NCBI GenBank assembly: GCA_023213395.1
Contig: CM041465.1
Coordinates: forward strand, 103,919,741 to 103,983,740
Source: Cycas panzhihuaensis
Taxonomy: Eukaryota > Cycadophyta
Reading direction: 5' to 3'
Length of the DNA stretch: 64,000 bases
In this document: positions 22,830-32,699 of the stretch, piece after piece
How the letters are laid out: each line of letters opens with the position of its first letter
Position numbering within the stretch: the first letter of the stretch is position 1
Notes under the pieces: generated by a model
Told to the model about the DNA's origin: nothing
The model's database searches: none
The model's input: only the letters and a program-made list of their open reading frames with translations
Program-made: the position numbers and the translations under genes

Positions 22830-23330
22830 TGTGCATTTGGGAAATCATATACAACTCCTATGGGATTTTCTTTGTTATTGATTATGGATAGTTGGTCAAG
22901 TATTATATGTGCTTTTTTGGGTTTGACCACCATCTTAAAAATGAATTCTTAAAATAATATAAGCCATCAGTCAGTTCTTCCATATGCTAATGTTCTATTC
23001 ATGAGGTACATCGATGCCTAATGGTCAACATAGAAAGTAAAGGGGTTACAGAGTAGGTAGTGATGAAAATTTTGTAGCATGCACACCATTCCCAAGGCTT
23101 GCCTTTCTATTACTATATAATTTTGTTTAACTAACCTCAATTTATAGTTAACAAAAAAAGGTGATGATTAATGCTTTTCTTTCTTAGTTATGCTAGTACA
23201 CATTTAATTGTGAATTTTGATGTATTTACATGGCTGTAGAGTATTTTGTTTTAGAGTGGAAATCTTGAGATGGGTGTAAATGCAATGTAGTTTTTCAAGG
23301 CTTCAAATTCCATCTATTGATCCCATCCTT
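22830..23330 (-). pseudogene. pol: M RNase H region
   Basis: Minus-strand translation near 22960-23050 reads PFTFYVDH-ASMYLMN-RTLAYGRTD-WL, the conserved end of the gypsy RNase H domain (FxxxxDHQALxYL, then GRxxRWxLxLQEF), followed by a KPKKAH-like step. The N-terminal half is too decayed to place precisely. Confidence 0.75.
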
Positions 23331-24130
23331 ATTTCCATTTGATACCTTTGTGGATAGTTCCTCTAAGGGATAAGATATGGGTGTAATCCTTAGTGAAGCA
23401 ACGATAGTATTTGATTAGACCTAGAAATCCATTTAGCTACTTCCTTGTGATGGAAATTATGAAATTCAAAATAATAGATACTTTGGTTGGATCAGTCAAT
23501 ATTCCCTTTTTGCTTATGAGATGGACTAGAAGGTTATTGAAGGAGACAAAAATATACATTTCTTTGGATTTAAACATAACTTACATTCTTAATAGATTAT
23601 AACAATTTATGTATGTTTTTTATATGATTTTTAAGAATTTTGTATAATGTTTAACTATTAAGGAATATGATAAATTTCTCTCCTATTATCTTTTTGAAAA
23701 TATTTAGCAGAATTGGTTAGAATGTCATTAGGACATTAGTGATTTTAGAATGGCATAGAGCTTGCATGCCTCATTTTGTCATAAATGTTAACTTAGATTG
23801 GTTTTATGGGGCTATACTTACTTGGTTATAGCTACTATATCCATCCATGAATGAGTAGGTTTTATTTCCCTAAGCATTTTCAATACATCTTCAATGAAGA
23901 TTATTAAAAATGGGTCATTTTTTGTAATTTTATTAAGTTGGTGATAATTAACACAAATTTTGATTTTTCTATTTTTTTTTTGGGACTACTACTATTGGGT
24001 TAACCTAATTGCTATAGTCCACTTCATAGATGTATTTAGCATCTAACATTTTATTTAACTCTACCTTAATTTTTTTTCCCTCTAAATTTGGAGTCATAAG
24101 ATATGTGGTCTTTGTTTAAGTGCCTTTTCC
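23330..24130 (-). pseudogene. pol: M reverse transcriptase, degenerate
   Basis: Minus-strand motifs in order are: LDAKYIYEVDYSN-VNPIVVVPKK (about 23980-24065), FSFMDGYSSYNQVSIAP (about 23800-23865), then a fragment with T-WGMQAL (about 23760-23790), and decayed palm and thumb sequence to about 23330. These are the start and catalytic core of a gypsy RT. The polymerase YxDD box could not be located with confidence. Confidence 0.8.
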
Positions 24131-25926
24131 CCTTCTATCCAATCTATATGGTGCATACTAATTTTGAGTGGAATGCCTTTTAAATCTTTGTATGATTGTG
24201 GGAAGACATTGTGGTATTCTTTGAATAGTGCTTCACTTGGGCTACTATGTGGTTGTTCCAATAATCACTAACCATTAAGTGTTGGGGTTTATTCCCCTTC
24301 TCAATGTTAATTTTTTTGTTTTTGATTTTTTGAATTTTACTTTCTTTTGTTGGTCAACTTTATGATATGGTGTATTCACAAATTTCTTGTCCTCGTACTT
24401 GAGTTTAGTATACTCTAGAGGAACATTGTGTACCTCCTTCTCCTCCTACTCTAAGCTTTCCTTATTGTAAAATATTAACATCCTATGATAAGTACACACC
24501 TCTACATGCATACTTAGTTCCTTAACATGGTTTAAAACTTTATAGATAGTTGTATTTTTTGATTTATGTAAAAAATGATTTAATAAATGTAGCTTTAGTT
24601 TATCTTAGAATGCCTTATTGGTTATTTATTTGCCAATAAACCAATCCTAGTCTACTCCCCATAGGGTGTGATATAACAAATGCCTCTAATTCCTTTTTTG
24701 GATGCTTTCTTTCCTCTAAAGGGTTCTACATTTTCATAGGTGATTAAGGGGATACTATCTAACCAAGAAGGTTGCTTTGCGTTTAATTAGAGTTTAAATT
24801 ATAGTTGGACTACGTGTTGCAAATTATGTTTAATCATGGAAATATGTTTGATGGGCTAAATACCATCATTAAACATGACTTTGTAGGGTTGTAACAAAGT
24901 CTATTTCCCATTGATTCTTGTGAACTATTTGATAATCCATCTAATATTCCATACATTGGACATGATTATTAGTGATAATTAATTTGTTCCTTAAGAATGG
25001 GGGTACTATACCCCTAATTATAACTACTTCTAGATTAGGGTTATTTTAAAGTAGTGTTGACATAGAGGATAGGTTAGAGAAGGGATGGGTACTAAGGATT
25101 TGGCTTGAAACCATCTTAAGGTTTGATGAGTGATTAGGGTTAGGGCTAGGGGTTTCATTTGAAACTACCCTAGGGGAAGGTAGGTGGTTTGGGATTAGCA
25201 CTAGGGTTCTCCCTTCAGACTACTCATGGGGAAGGAAGGAGGTTAGTATTGGGGATAAGGTTTGGGGTTGGGTTGAGGTAGGGGCAAAAGGATCCTATAG
25301 GGTTGTTGATAAATCTAAACTAGGACTCTCATTTCCTCCATAATAGGGTTTATTGGATTGAATTTTTTTATCTCTAAGTCTCTTACAAGATTACAATTAG
25401 TTAGGCCTTTAGAATTAGGGTTAATTTCACTTACTAAATCTTCTATTATTACTTCTTTTTTTTTTTTAATTTATAAAGACTTACTATTAGTATTGTCGAT
25501 TAAACTCTATAAAATAAGACATTTGTCACAATCTACATTGATACTATCACTACCATTAATATATATTAATATGTTCATTATTATTATTATTATCAATATC
25601 ATAATTTATGGACAATAAAGAGTACTAAAAAGATGGTCAAGTTACCTCATCAACCCCTCATAACCAATTTCCTTCAAATCCAAATTGGGATGAAGTTCAC
25701 CAAAATGATTAGGTTCCAACTTGTAGGAGTTATTAATTATTTTTACCTTTTCAACAATTTGGTAGGATGTGAGTTAATGAAATGATGAGGTCATTTTTTT
25801 GTTTACAACTATTGTGTTGGATGTGTAATCTTGTATTATCTCAATCATATTTTTCTTTTTTCCCATTATAAAAAATATTATTGTTTCCTTATTTTTCTTT
25901 AGACTAAAGATGTGGTGGTCTTAATT
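24131..25926 (-). other. M protease-RT linker, decayed, with G-rich tract
   Basis: No catalytic motif was recognised, but position and orientation place it between M protease and RT. The plus strand at 25072-25296 is strongly G-rich and reads as a proline-rich segment on the minus strand. A long T run (about 25449-25467) and an ATT microsatellite (about 25577-25592) lie further right. Confidence 0.45.
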
Positions 25927-26110
25927 TTATAAGAACTTTGTCTTATATAGCCATGGTTGACTTAACAAACAGGGGCGAGATACCATAACTTCAATGAATT
26001 TTAACACAATAAATTTAATAAGCACAATACTTCTTGTGATGTTTACTTTAATGTTTAGCAATAGTTGTAGGGATCCCACATGGAGTTCATTGGCTAGTTT
26101 TGGAGAGTGA
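25927..26110 (-). pseudogene. pol: M protease C-terminal part
   Basis: The open minus-strand frame ends with KFIEVMVSRPCLLSQPWLYKTKF, which fits the C-terminal block of gypsy proteases (YxxLLGRPWLY). It continues the frame broken by element T, since the protease active site is found at 62640-62680 on the far side. Confidence 0.68.
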
Positions 26111-26115
26111 CTCAT

Positions 26116-28126
26116 TGTTTCCTGGTTTCTAAGAATGACATCGATACAACAACATTGGTGAGTACAGGTATGGATCGTCACCTCCATCACATTACTTATA
26201 TTGTTCTTGTGACATGCATTTTATTGGTTATTAGATGCCTGCCTGCTTGTATATTTGCCTTGCTTATGTTTGCCTTTTTGCCAATGATGGTTATGACTCC
26301 AATATGATGGCCTTAGAGCCCCCTATTGGTTGATCAATTAGAAGATGGGACCTCTCCATGGCCCTGCAACTCATCTTTTGGCCTTGTCTTCATATTTTTG
26401 GCCTTGTTTTCCCTTCACACCCATCAGTCACCTGCTGTTTTAGACCTTGGGGTCTATTTCCTAGAGTTAGAGTGGCCTTAGGACAGGTTTTGGGCTTTGG
26501 TTTTCCTTTCTACTATCATCTTCTAACTATTTTTGCTCTAGATGGTAGTGCTACATCCAAATCTGTGGTACTATAAATTTGGTAGTGGTATGATTGTTTA
26601 GTGACCCAACTATATCTCCAATGGCCAAACAACTTTTTTACCACCTTGTTTGGTGGGCTTACTATATCACATCAGCCTAGAGTGGCTCACCGCACCCTTG
26701 GGAACTCCTATTAGACCTTGAAGCTAATCTTTTTACTCAAATTTTGTTAAGATTTGAGCTCCACTTTTAGTTGCAATCTTGGTTTTGGGTGGTGGTTTCT
26801 CCACCTTGTGGGCATGAAACCACACCCCTTGACCTTGTCTTCTTCTATAAAAACCCTCCAATTTGAGGGTAGGAAATCTTAGATCTTCCTCTCTCCTTAT
26901 GATACCAAAATGCTATTGAAATTCTGTCATGACTTCCATTCCTCTTCCATGTAACTTGCATGATTCTCAACATCAGGGAATGACTTTGGGAGATCTTCTT
27001 CAAGGGCTATAAGGAAGCTTTAGAGAGCCACTCATCAAGTGGCAAGTGGTTTTGTAGCTCTCTTCATTGGCTTGGGCAACCCCCTTCACCTTGGTTGGCT
27101 TGTTATGAGGCCCCTCTTACCCTTCTCTTACATTTTTTGGTATGTTACATGAGTAGGATTATTAGATTTTGGTAGTTTTGTTAGTGTCTTGAGTTATAGA
27201 AGGTAGGGTTAGAGCTTGTATCCTCCCCTTCCTTCCTATTTTCATCTTGCTACCAAGTTGTAGGGTTATAGCAAAGATATTTTCCCTAGTATAACTAGGG
27301 AAACCTTTCATGTGTAAGGAGGGGTTGTGCCATTCTAAGGCACTCCTCTCCTCTCTTACTTTATGTTGATGTTGTTGCTATTTGACAATTGATATATGCA
27401 TGTAGTTGTTTCATACCTATATTAGTTTACTTGCATAAGATATATTTTAGAGGATTATTGCAATATCTTTCTTTCCTGAGTACTAACTTGTAGGAACAAG
27501 AAAGGAAGCAATCCCTCTTGCACAAACCTTAGGTTTTGAAGTTAGAAGATACCCCCAACATGGTAAGCATCACATTTTGGTTTCTTCTTATTTCACTTCT
27601 TTTCCATTTTCTTTCCTTTTAGCATTCTTTTATTACATTTCATCTGGGGTGAGTAAGTGGAGCCCCCATACCTCCTTGCACAACAAGGGGGTTTCCAAAA
27701 GAGGATAAGGGAGACCAAGGGAAGATTGAGAGAAGAAACATCGTCAACCATCATTAGACCAAGTGCACACCCTCTAAACCCTACTCTCCCTCTTTCATTT
27801 GTTTCACTCTTTATTAACATTCTTATTCTTTGCTACCCACTACAATAATTCTTCCCCTCTTATCTTGTTATTTCCTTTCCACATAAAAGGAACGAATAAG
27901 GGAAGGCAAGGCCTTGGGCTAAGGATTAGAGTTTATTTATTAAAAGGGAGTTTATTTTATCTTTTGGGTTGAAAGAAAGGGTTTATAGTGGGGTAGGGTT
28001 ACACACAAAAGAAACTCCTTATCTTATCCCTCTTTTATCCCTTTTTTATTACATTATGTTATAGTTTTGTTTCATAGCAAGAATATAGAGGAATAAAAAG
28101 AGTGAAAGTGAATGAGAGTGAGGACC
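26116..28126 (+). repeat. 5' LTR of T, first segment
   Basis: It aligns with 52499-54540 along its whole length. The segment ends in GGACC, which is repeated after copia C1 at 36292-36296, where the LTR resumes. In a sampled stretch of about 345 bp it differs from the 3' LTR at about 38 positions. Confidence 0.93.
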
Positions 28127-28462
28127 TGATGGAGCCGGAGGAGCAGAGCAGGACATCACGACGTTCTCATCTTGAGTACAACGACAATTTCCAATAGAGT
28201 GGCAGTGTTAATAAACACCAGGGAGGTATTCCCAACCCTTAAATAGAGAATTCAGGGAGGCGTCGGGCGCCATCACCCTAGCTGCACAACAATTAAGGTT
28301 AGTTTGAAAAAATATAAAAAATAAATAACGGTGATACGTACCTCACATGAGTGGTCGGTCCAGGCGGCTATTGAACGGCTCAAGGTGCCCTAGGGACCCT
28401 CAAAGGTGGCTTTGAGGGGCCCTAAGTGCTCTAGTGCACATACATTGGGATTATTCCCAACA
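28127..28462 (-). repeat. 3' LTR of copia C1
   Basis: This 336-bp LTR starts TGATGGAGCC and ends CCCAACA. The adjoining 28463-28472 is a polypurine tract on the minus strand (GGGGGAGAA). A perfect hairpin, 9-bp stem with a 4-base loop, lies at 28397-28418. Confidence 0.95.
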
Positions 28463-29065
28463 TTCTCCCCCATAAGCCCAATGTGTATGACTCCTAAATC
28501 ATCTCTGAATTTCTCAAACTTGATTTTTCCCAAGGCCTTTGTAAAAATATCCGCTGTTTGATCTTCGATGCTACAATAAGTCAACTCTATCTCTTCTGCT
28601 TGTACAAGTTCCTGAATGAAGTGGTATTGAGTTTTAATGTGCTTTGTTCTACCATGGAATACTGGATTTTTTGTCATTTGAATAGCGCTCTGATTGTCAC
28701 ACCAAATTTTTGTGGGACCTTGCTGTTTAATTTGAAAATCCTGTAAGAGTCTTCTTAACCAGATTGATTCACAAGCTCCTAACACTGCGGCTTTATATTC
28801 TACTTCAGCTGTAGATAAGGAAACGGTATTTTGTTTCTTTGTACTCCAAGCTACATTCTTGATCCCATACTAAATGCATAACCTAAGTAGATTTTCTATC
28901 ATCAATATCACCATTAATCTGAATCATGTAACCGATTAAGCGAAACTCGGATGTAGGTTTGTAGTATAATCCAAAGTCTAAAGTCCCTTTAAGGTATCTG
29001 AGGATTCTTTTAGCGACTTTCCAATTGAGATGTCTTTGGATCCTGCATAAATCTAGATACAACAC
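28463..29065 (-). pseudogene. pol: copia C1 RNase H
   Basis: The segment 28883-29065 reads WKVAKRILRYLKGTLDFGLYY and leads to the RNase H core. The frame 28390-28785 gives CESIWLRRLL, WCDNQSAIQMTKNPVFHGRTK, YHFIQELVQAEEIEL and QTADIFTKAL, the standard C-terminus, and reads into the 3' LTR before stopping. Confidence 0.9.
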
Positions 29066-29960
29066 TTACAGAATATGTTATATCAGGTCGAGTAGAGGTT
29101 AAATAAAGTAGGCTACCAATCAGTTGTCTATAGTGAGTGGGATCAACTGAAGTTGAGTCATCTGTCTTAGACAGTTTAATTCTAATTTCTGCTGGTATTG
29201 ATAATGGTTTACAATTTGTCATATTAAATCTTTGTAGAAGGTCTAATATATATTTAAGTTGAGATATAAATATTCCTTGTTTATCTTGCCACACTTCCAA
29301 TCCTAGGAAGTAGTGCATAAGACCTAAGTCTGTCATTTCAAATTCCTTACACATAGCTTCTTTAAATTGACTTAAAAATTGGGAGTCATTTCCGGTATAA
29401 ATTAAGTCGTCTACGTAAAGTCCTACGATCAATATTGAATTTCCTTTAATTTTGGTGTATAGGTTTGGATCTGCTTGAGATCTTTCAAACCCTTGATCTT
29501 TAAGATATGTGTCTATATGGGAATACCAAGCCCTAGGTGCTTGTTTTAGACTATATAACGCTTTCTTTAACTTGTACACTTTGTTTTCTTCCCCCCTGAC
29601 TTCAAAACCGAGGGGTTGAGAGACATAGATATCTTCTTAGATATAACCATTTAAGAAAGCACTTTTACATCCATTTGATAAACAAAGCCAACCCATTTGA
29701 GCGGCTAAACTTATTATCATGCGAATCGATTCCATTCTAGCAATCGGGGCAAATGTTTCGATAGTCTATGCCTTCTCTTTGGGCATATCCTTTGGCAACT
29801 AAGCGAGCTTTATATTTATCAATTGATCCATCAGTGTGGAACTTAGTCTTATAAACCCATTTGGTTCCAATGGCTTTCTTCCTTGGTGGTAAGTCTACAA
29901 GTTCCCAAGTGTCATTTTTAACGATAGATTTATATTCCTCTTGCATGGCTTTTGCCAAGA
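28960..29960 (-). pseudogene. pol: copia C1 reverse transcriptase
   Basis: The frame 29737-29958 gives [31 protein letters not shown] and [17 protein letters not shown] disrupted stretch at 29590-29736 covers the MDVKSAFLNG block. The frame 29010-29579 then gives MYKLKKALYSLKQAPRAWYS, VGLYVDDLIYTGND with an intact YVDD box, MTDLGLMHYFLGLEV and GSLLYLTSTRPDI. A frame break near 29040 separates it from the RNase H part. Confidence 0.92.
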
Positions 29961-30239
29961 CTCATGTTGATTAGCCTCACCAAAGGTTTGAGGCTCATGA
30001 CTTTCAAGTAACTTACTCATTAGAGCAAAGTTAACTTTGTGTGACCGTGTAGATCTTCGATTGTTATCCAATATGTTTCCTAAGTCATGGTTGCATTGAA
30101 CCCATTTGGGTAGTGGTTGTGATGGTGGTTGAGGTGATGTTGTTTCCCTAGTAGTTTAGGAGAGTTTCTCCACATAGGTGGCACATATTTGGATGTATTT
30201 GATGCATTAAACTTAATAGTAATGTCCTTTTGTTGTTCG

Positions 30240-31284
30240 TGATTATTTTGATAGTAGGTGTCTTCTTGAAATTTGACATCCCTACTTAGTATAACTTTTC
30301 AGGATTTGGGATCATAAACTTTGTAAGATTTTGATGATTCACTATATCTAATAAAGATACATTTTACACTATGATCATCTAATTTGGTTCTTCTTTGGTC
30401 AGGGATGTGGGCATAGGCTAAACAGCCAAATACCTTAAGGTGACGAATACTAGGTTTATAACATGTCCATGCTTCTTCTGGTGTCTTCCCCCTAACGGCT
30501 TTTGTGGAACATCGATTAAGTAAGTAGACTACGGTATGGACTGCTTCAGTCCAAAATTCATGGCCTAAGTTTTTATCTTTAAGCATACAACGTGCCATTT
30601 CTACTATAGTTCTGTTTTTCCTTTGAGCTACACCATTTTGTTGTGGGATGTAGGGGTTGGTATGTTGTCGCTTAATCCCATGTTGGATACAGTAATCCTT
30701 GAAGATATTAGAGGTAAATTCTCCCCCATTATCTGATCTTAAGGAGAGGATATGATATCCACTTTGTTGCTCAACGAAGGTTTTGAAGTCAACAAAGTGG
30801 TCGAAAGCATCAGATTTGTATTTGAGAAAGAACACCCAAGTCTTTCTTGTAAAATCATCAATAAATGTAAGGAAATATTTGGCACCTGCCAAGGAGGGAG
30901 TGGCCATTGGGCCACAAATATCTGTGTATATGAGTTGAAGAGGGGCAGATGCCCGATGGCTAAAGTCTGGAAAACTTTCTCTATGGTGTTTTCCAAGAAG
31001 GCATCCCTCACACAACTCTTTATTAACAAGCCATTAACCATATCTAATCTTTTCATAAGGGCTAAACTGGTATAATTAAGGTGACCGAAACGTCGATGCC
31101 ATAGGTCACTATCCATAGTAGTTGTGGTTCTAAGGGCATATGTTTCTGAGGGGGTGATAGTAAGTTTAAATAGACGATCTTTAGTCATGATACCCCTAGC
31201 AACAATAACGTCATTTTGTCGTTTGTCTTTGATGACACATTCGCCGTTGTCAAAAATTATTTTATAATCTTGTCCCATCATCAT
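30240..31284 (-). pseudogene. pol: copia C1 GAG-pre-integrase and integrase
   Basis: The frame 30739-31284 includes the GAG-pre-integrase WHRRFGHLNYTSLALMK. A one-base shift near 31010 leads into the frame 30299-31015, with CEGCLLGKHHRESFP (zinc-binding), IYTDICGPM (first Asp), YFLTFIDDFTRKTWV, SLRSDNGGEFTS (second Asp), IPQQNGVAQRKNRTIVEM (catalytic Glu region; the usual E-R-K is now Q-R-K) and AEAVHTVVYLLNR. The domain is nearly complete. The Glu-to-Gln change in the ERKNR motif is notable. Confidence 0.9.
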
Positions 31285-31530
31285 CCTCTGGATAGTAAGT
31301 TTTTCCTTAAAGCAGGGACATATAGAACATCATTTAAATATTTATATTCACCATTATCAGTCAATAAGGCAATGTTACCTTTTCCAATTGATTCGTGAGA
31401 AGTGTTGTCTCCAAACATAATAGACCCTTTCTTATTTGTATCCAAAGTTTGAAATAACTGTTCTTTATGGGTCATGTGGGTGGAACAACCGGAATCAATG
31501 TACCAACTATCATCATCTTCTTCGAGGGCT
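31281..31530 (-). pseudogene. pol: copia C1 protease
   Basis: In the same frame as the gag C-terminus, DDDSWYIDSGCSTHMT gives an intact D-S-G active site, followed by IMFGDNTSH and DVLYVPALRKNLLS. The frame stops at 31281, and a shifted frame takes over at once with the next conserved segment. Only this break separates protease from integrase. Confidence 0.9.
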
Positions 31531-32690
31531 GAAAAACTAGATAGAAATAATCTATTGTTGATTTTAGATTCTGATGTATTTGACACATGTCCTCTAGAGG
31601 GTGGTCCATATTTTGAAAAACACTTATCTTCAGTGTGACCATTTCTACGACAATAAGTGCAATATAGTTGATCTCTTTTTCCATAACTAAGATTTTGATT
31701 CCTTGGTGGAGAGTGATTAAGGTTGAAGGGTCTCCCCCTTTCCTCATAGAATTGAGTATGATTACTTCTTGGTTGGTCACGATAGTTTTGAGGTGTTCTA
31801 GAAGGTTGTGGGTTCCCATGACAATGTGGACAACAAGAATGATTTTCAACTTGTCTTCGTTGGTTTGGGTTTCTTTGAGTGTTCGAATGTCTTGGAGAAT
31901 TTTCATGTTGTGGGGATCGTCCTTGTCTATTATGAGGAGCTTGGTATCGTGGAGGATTTTGTTTAGGTTCATTTCTAGGGTTTTCATCTTTTCTCCTTAG
32001 AGGAGATTCGTTTTGTTTTGAAGTGCCATCTTGAGAATTAGGTTGAATGTTGGCCTTTGTAGCAAAGGCATGTTCTAAGGTTTCATTGGCAGCTTGTTGC
32101 TCTTCTATGGACATAAGCATAGCAGTAAGTTGTTCTATTTTGAGGGTACTTAGGTCCTTAGATACACTAATACTAGTAGCTACAATTTTAAAACGTCTAA
32201 CGGCTCCTACACATCGAAGGTTTCGTTTAACTACTCTTTGTTCGGTTAAGGTATCCCCAAGGGACCTCATTTGGTTAACTATATCTTGAATCTTGGTCAT
32301 AAATTCAGTTATTGATTCATGAGGCATCATACGTAAATTTTCGAACTTACTTCTTAAGTTTTGTAGTTTAGAGGGCCTTGACCCCTTATATATAAGTAAG
32401 GTATCCCAAGCCTCTTTGGACTTAATGGATTCACTAACTCGTAGGAAAACATGATCTTCCAAAGCGCAAAAAATAAGGGCTAATGCTTCATTATATTTTT
32501 GACATTTTCTTTGTACATAGCTTTTTCAGTATCAGTTGGATTTGATCCTAAGTCATTGTAACTGGTTTTTACTATATCCCACATTTCATTTGCTATGAGG
32601 ATGGGCCTCATCCTCCTACTCCAGTTAAGAAAATTATTTCCATCAAATTTAGGAATAATCATATTCCCAAAACTAGACGTCATTTTAAAT
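31530..32690 (-). pseudogene. gag: copia C1 gag
   Basis: The start frame at 32480-32683 (MTSSFGNMIIPKFDGNNFLNW) is a typical copia gag N-terminus. A break near 32470 separates it from the long frame 31281-32462, which contains the gag core (EAWDTLLIYKG, LRSKFENLRM, ITEFMTKIQDIVNQM), a Pro/Asn/Gln-rich spacer (about residues 150-260) and an intact zinc knuckle CTYCRRNGHTEDKC near 31630-31670. The protein would assemble the particle and bind the element RNA. Confidence 0.9.
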
Positions 32691-32699
32691 TAAAGTTGT

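Larger units (their letters stand above)
18679..26115 (-). mobile_element. Old Ty3/gypsy element M, pol half (resumes at 62614)
   Basis: On the minus strand the order from right to left is protease C-terminus (25927-26110), linker, RT, RNase H, integrase and pol C-terminus (to about 19020). The protease N-terminus lies at 62619-62830, on the other side of element T, and the TSD of T (CTCAT) joins the two halves in a continuing frame. No chromodomain was seen, and the RT-RNase H-integrase style resembles the Tat/Athila side of plant gypsy elements. All genes carry many stops. This is the oldest layer of the nest. Confidence 0.82.

Noticed and set aside
25577-25592. ATT microsatellite as a notable repeat
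   Set aside because: Only a few units; such short arrays are common in AT-rich plant DNA.
27593-27848. Overlapping open frames on both strands in the T 5' LTR
   Set aside because: The region is an LTR with a matching copy at 54000-54250, where the frames are not preserved.
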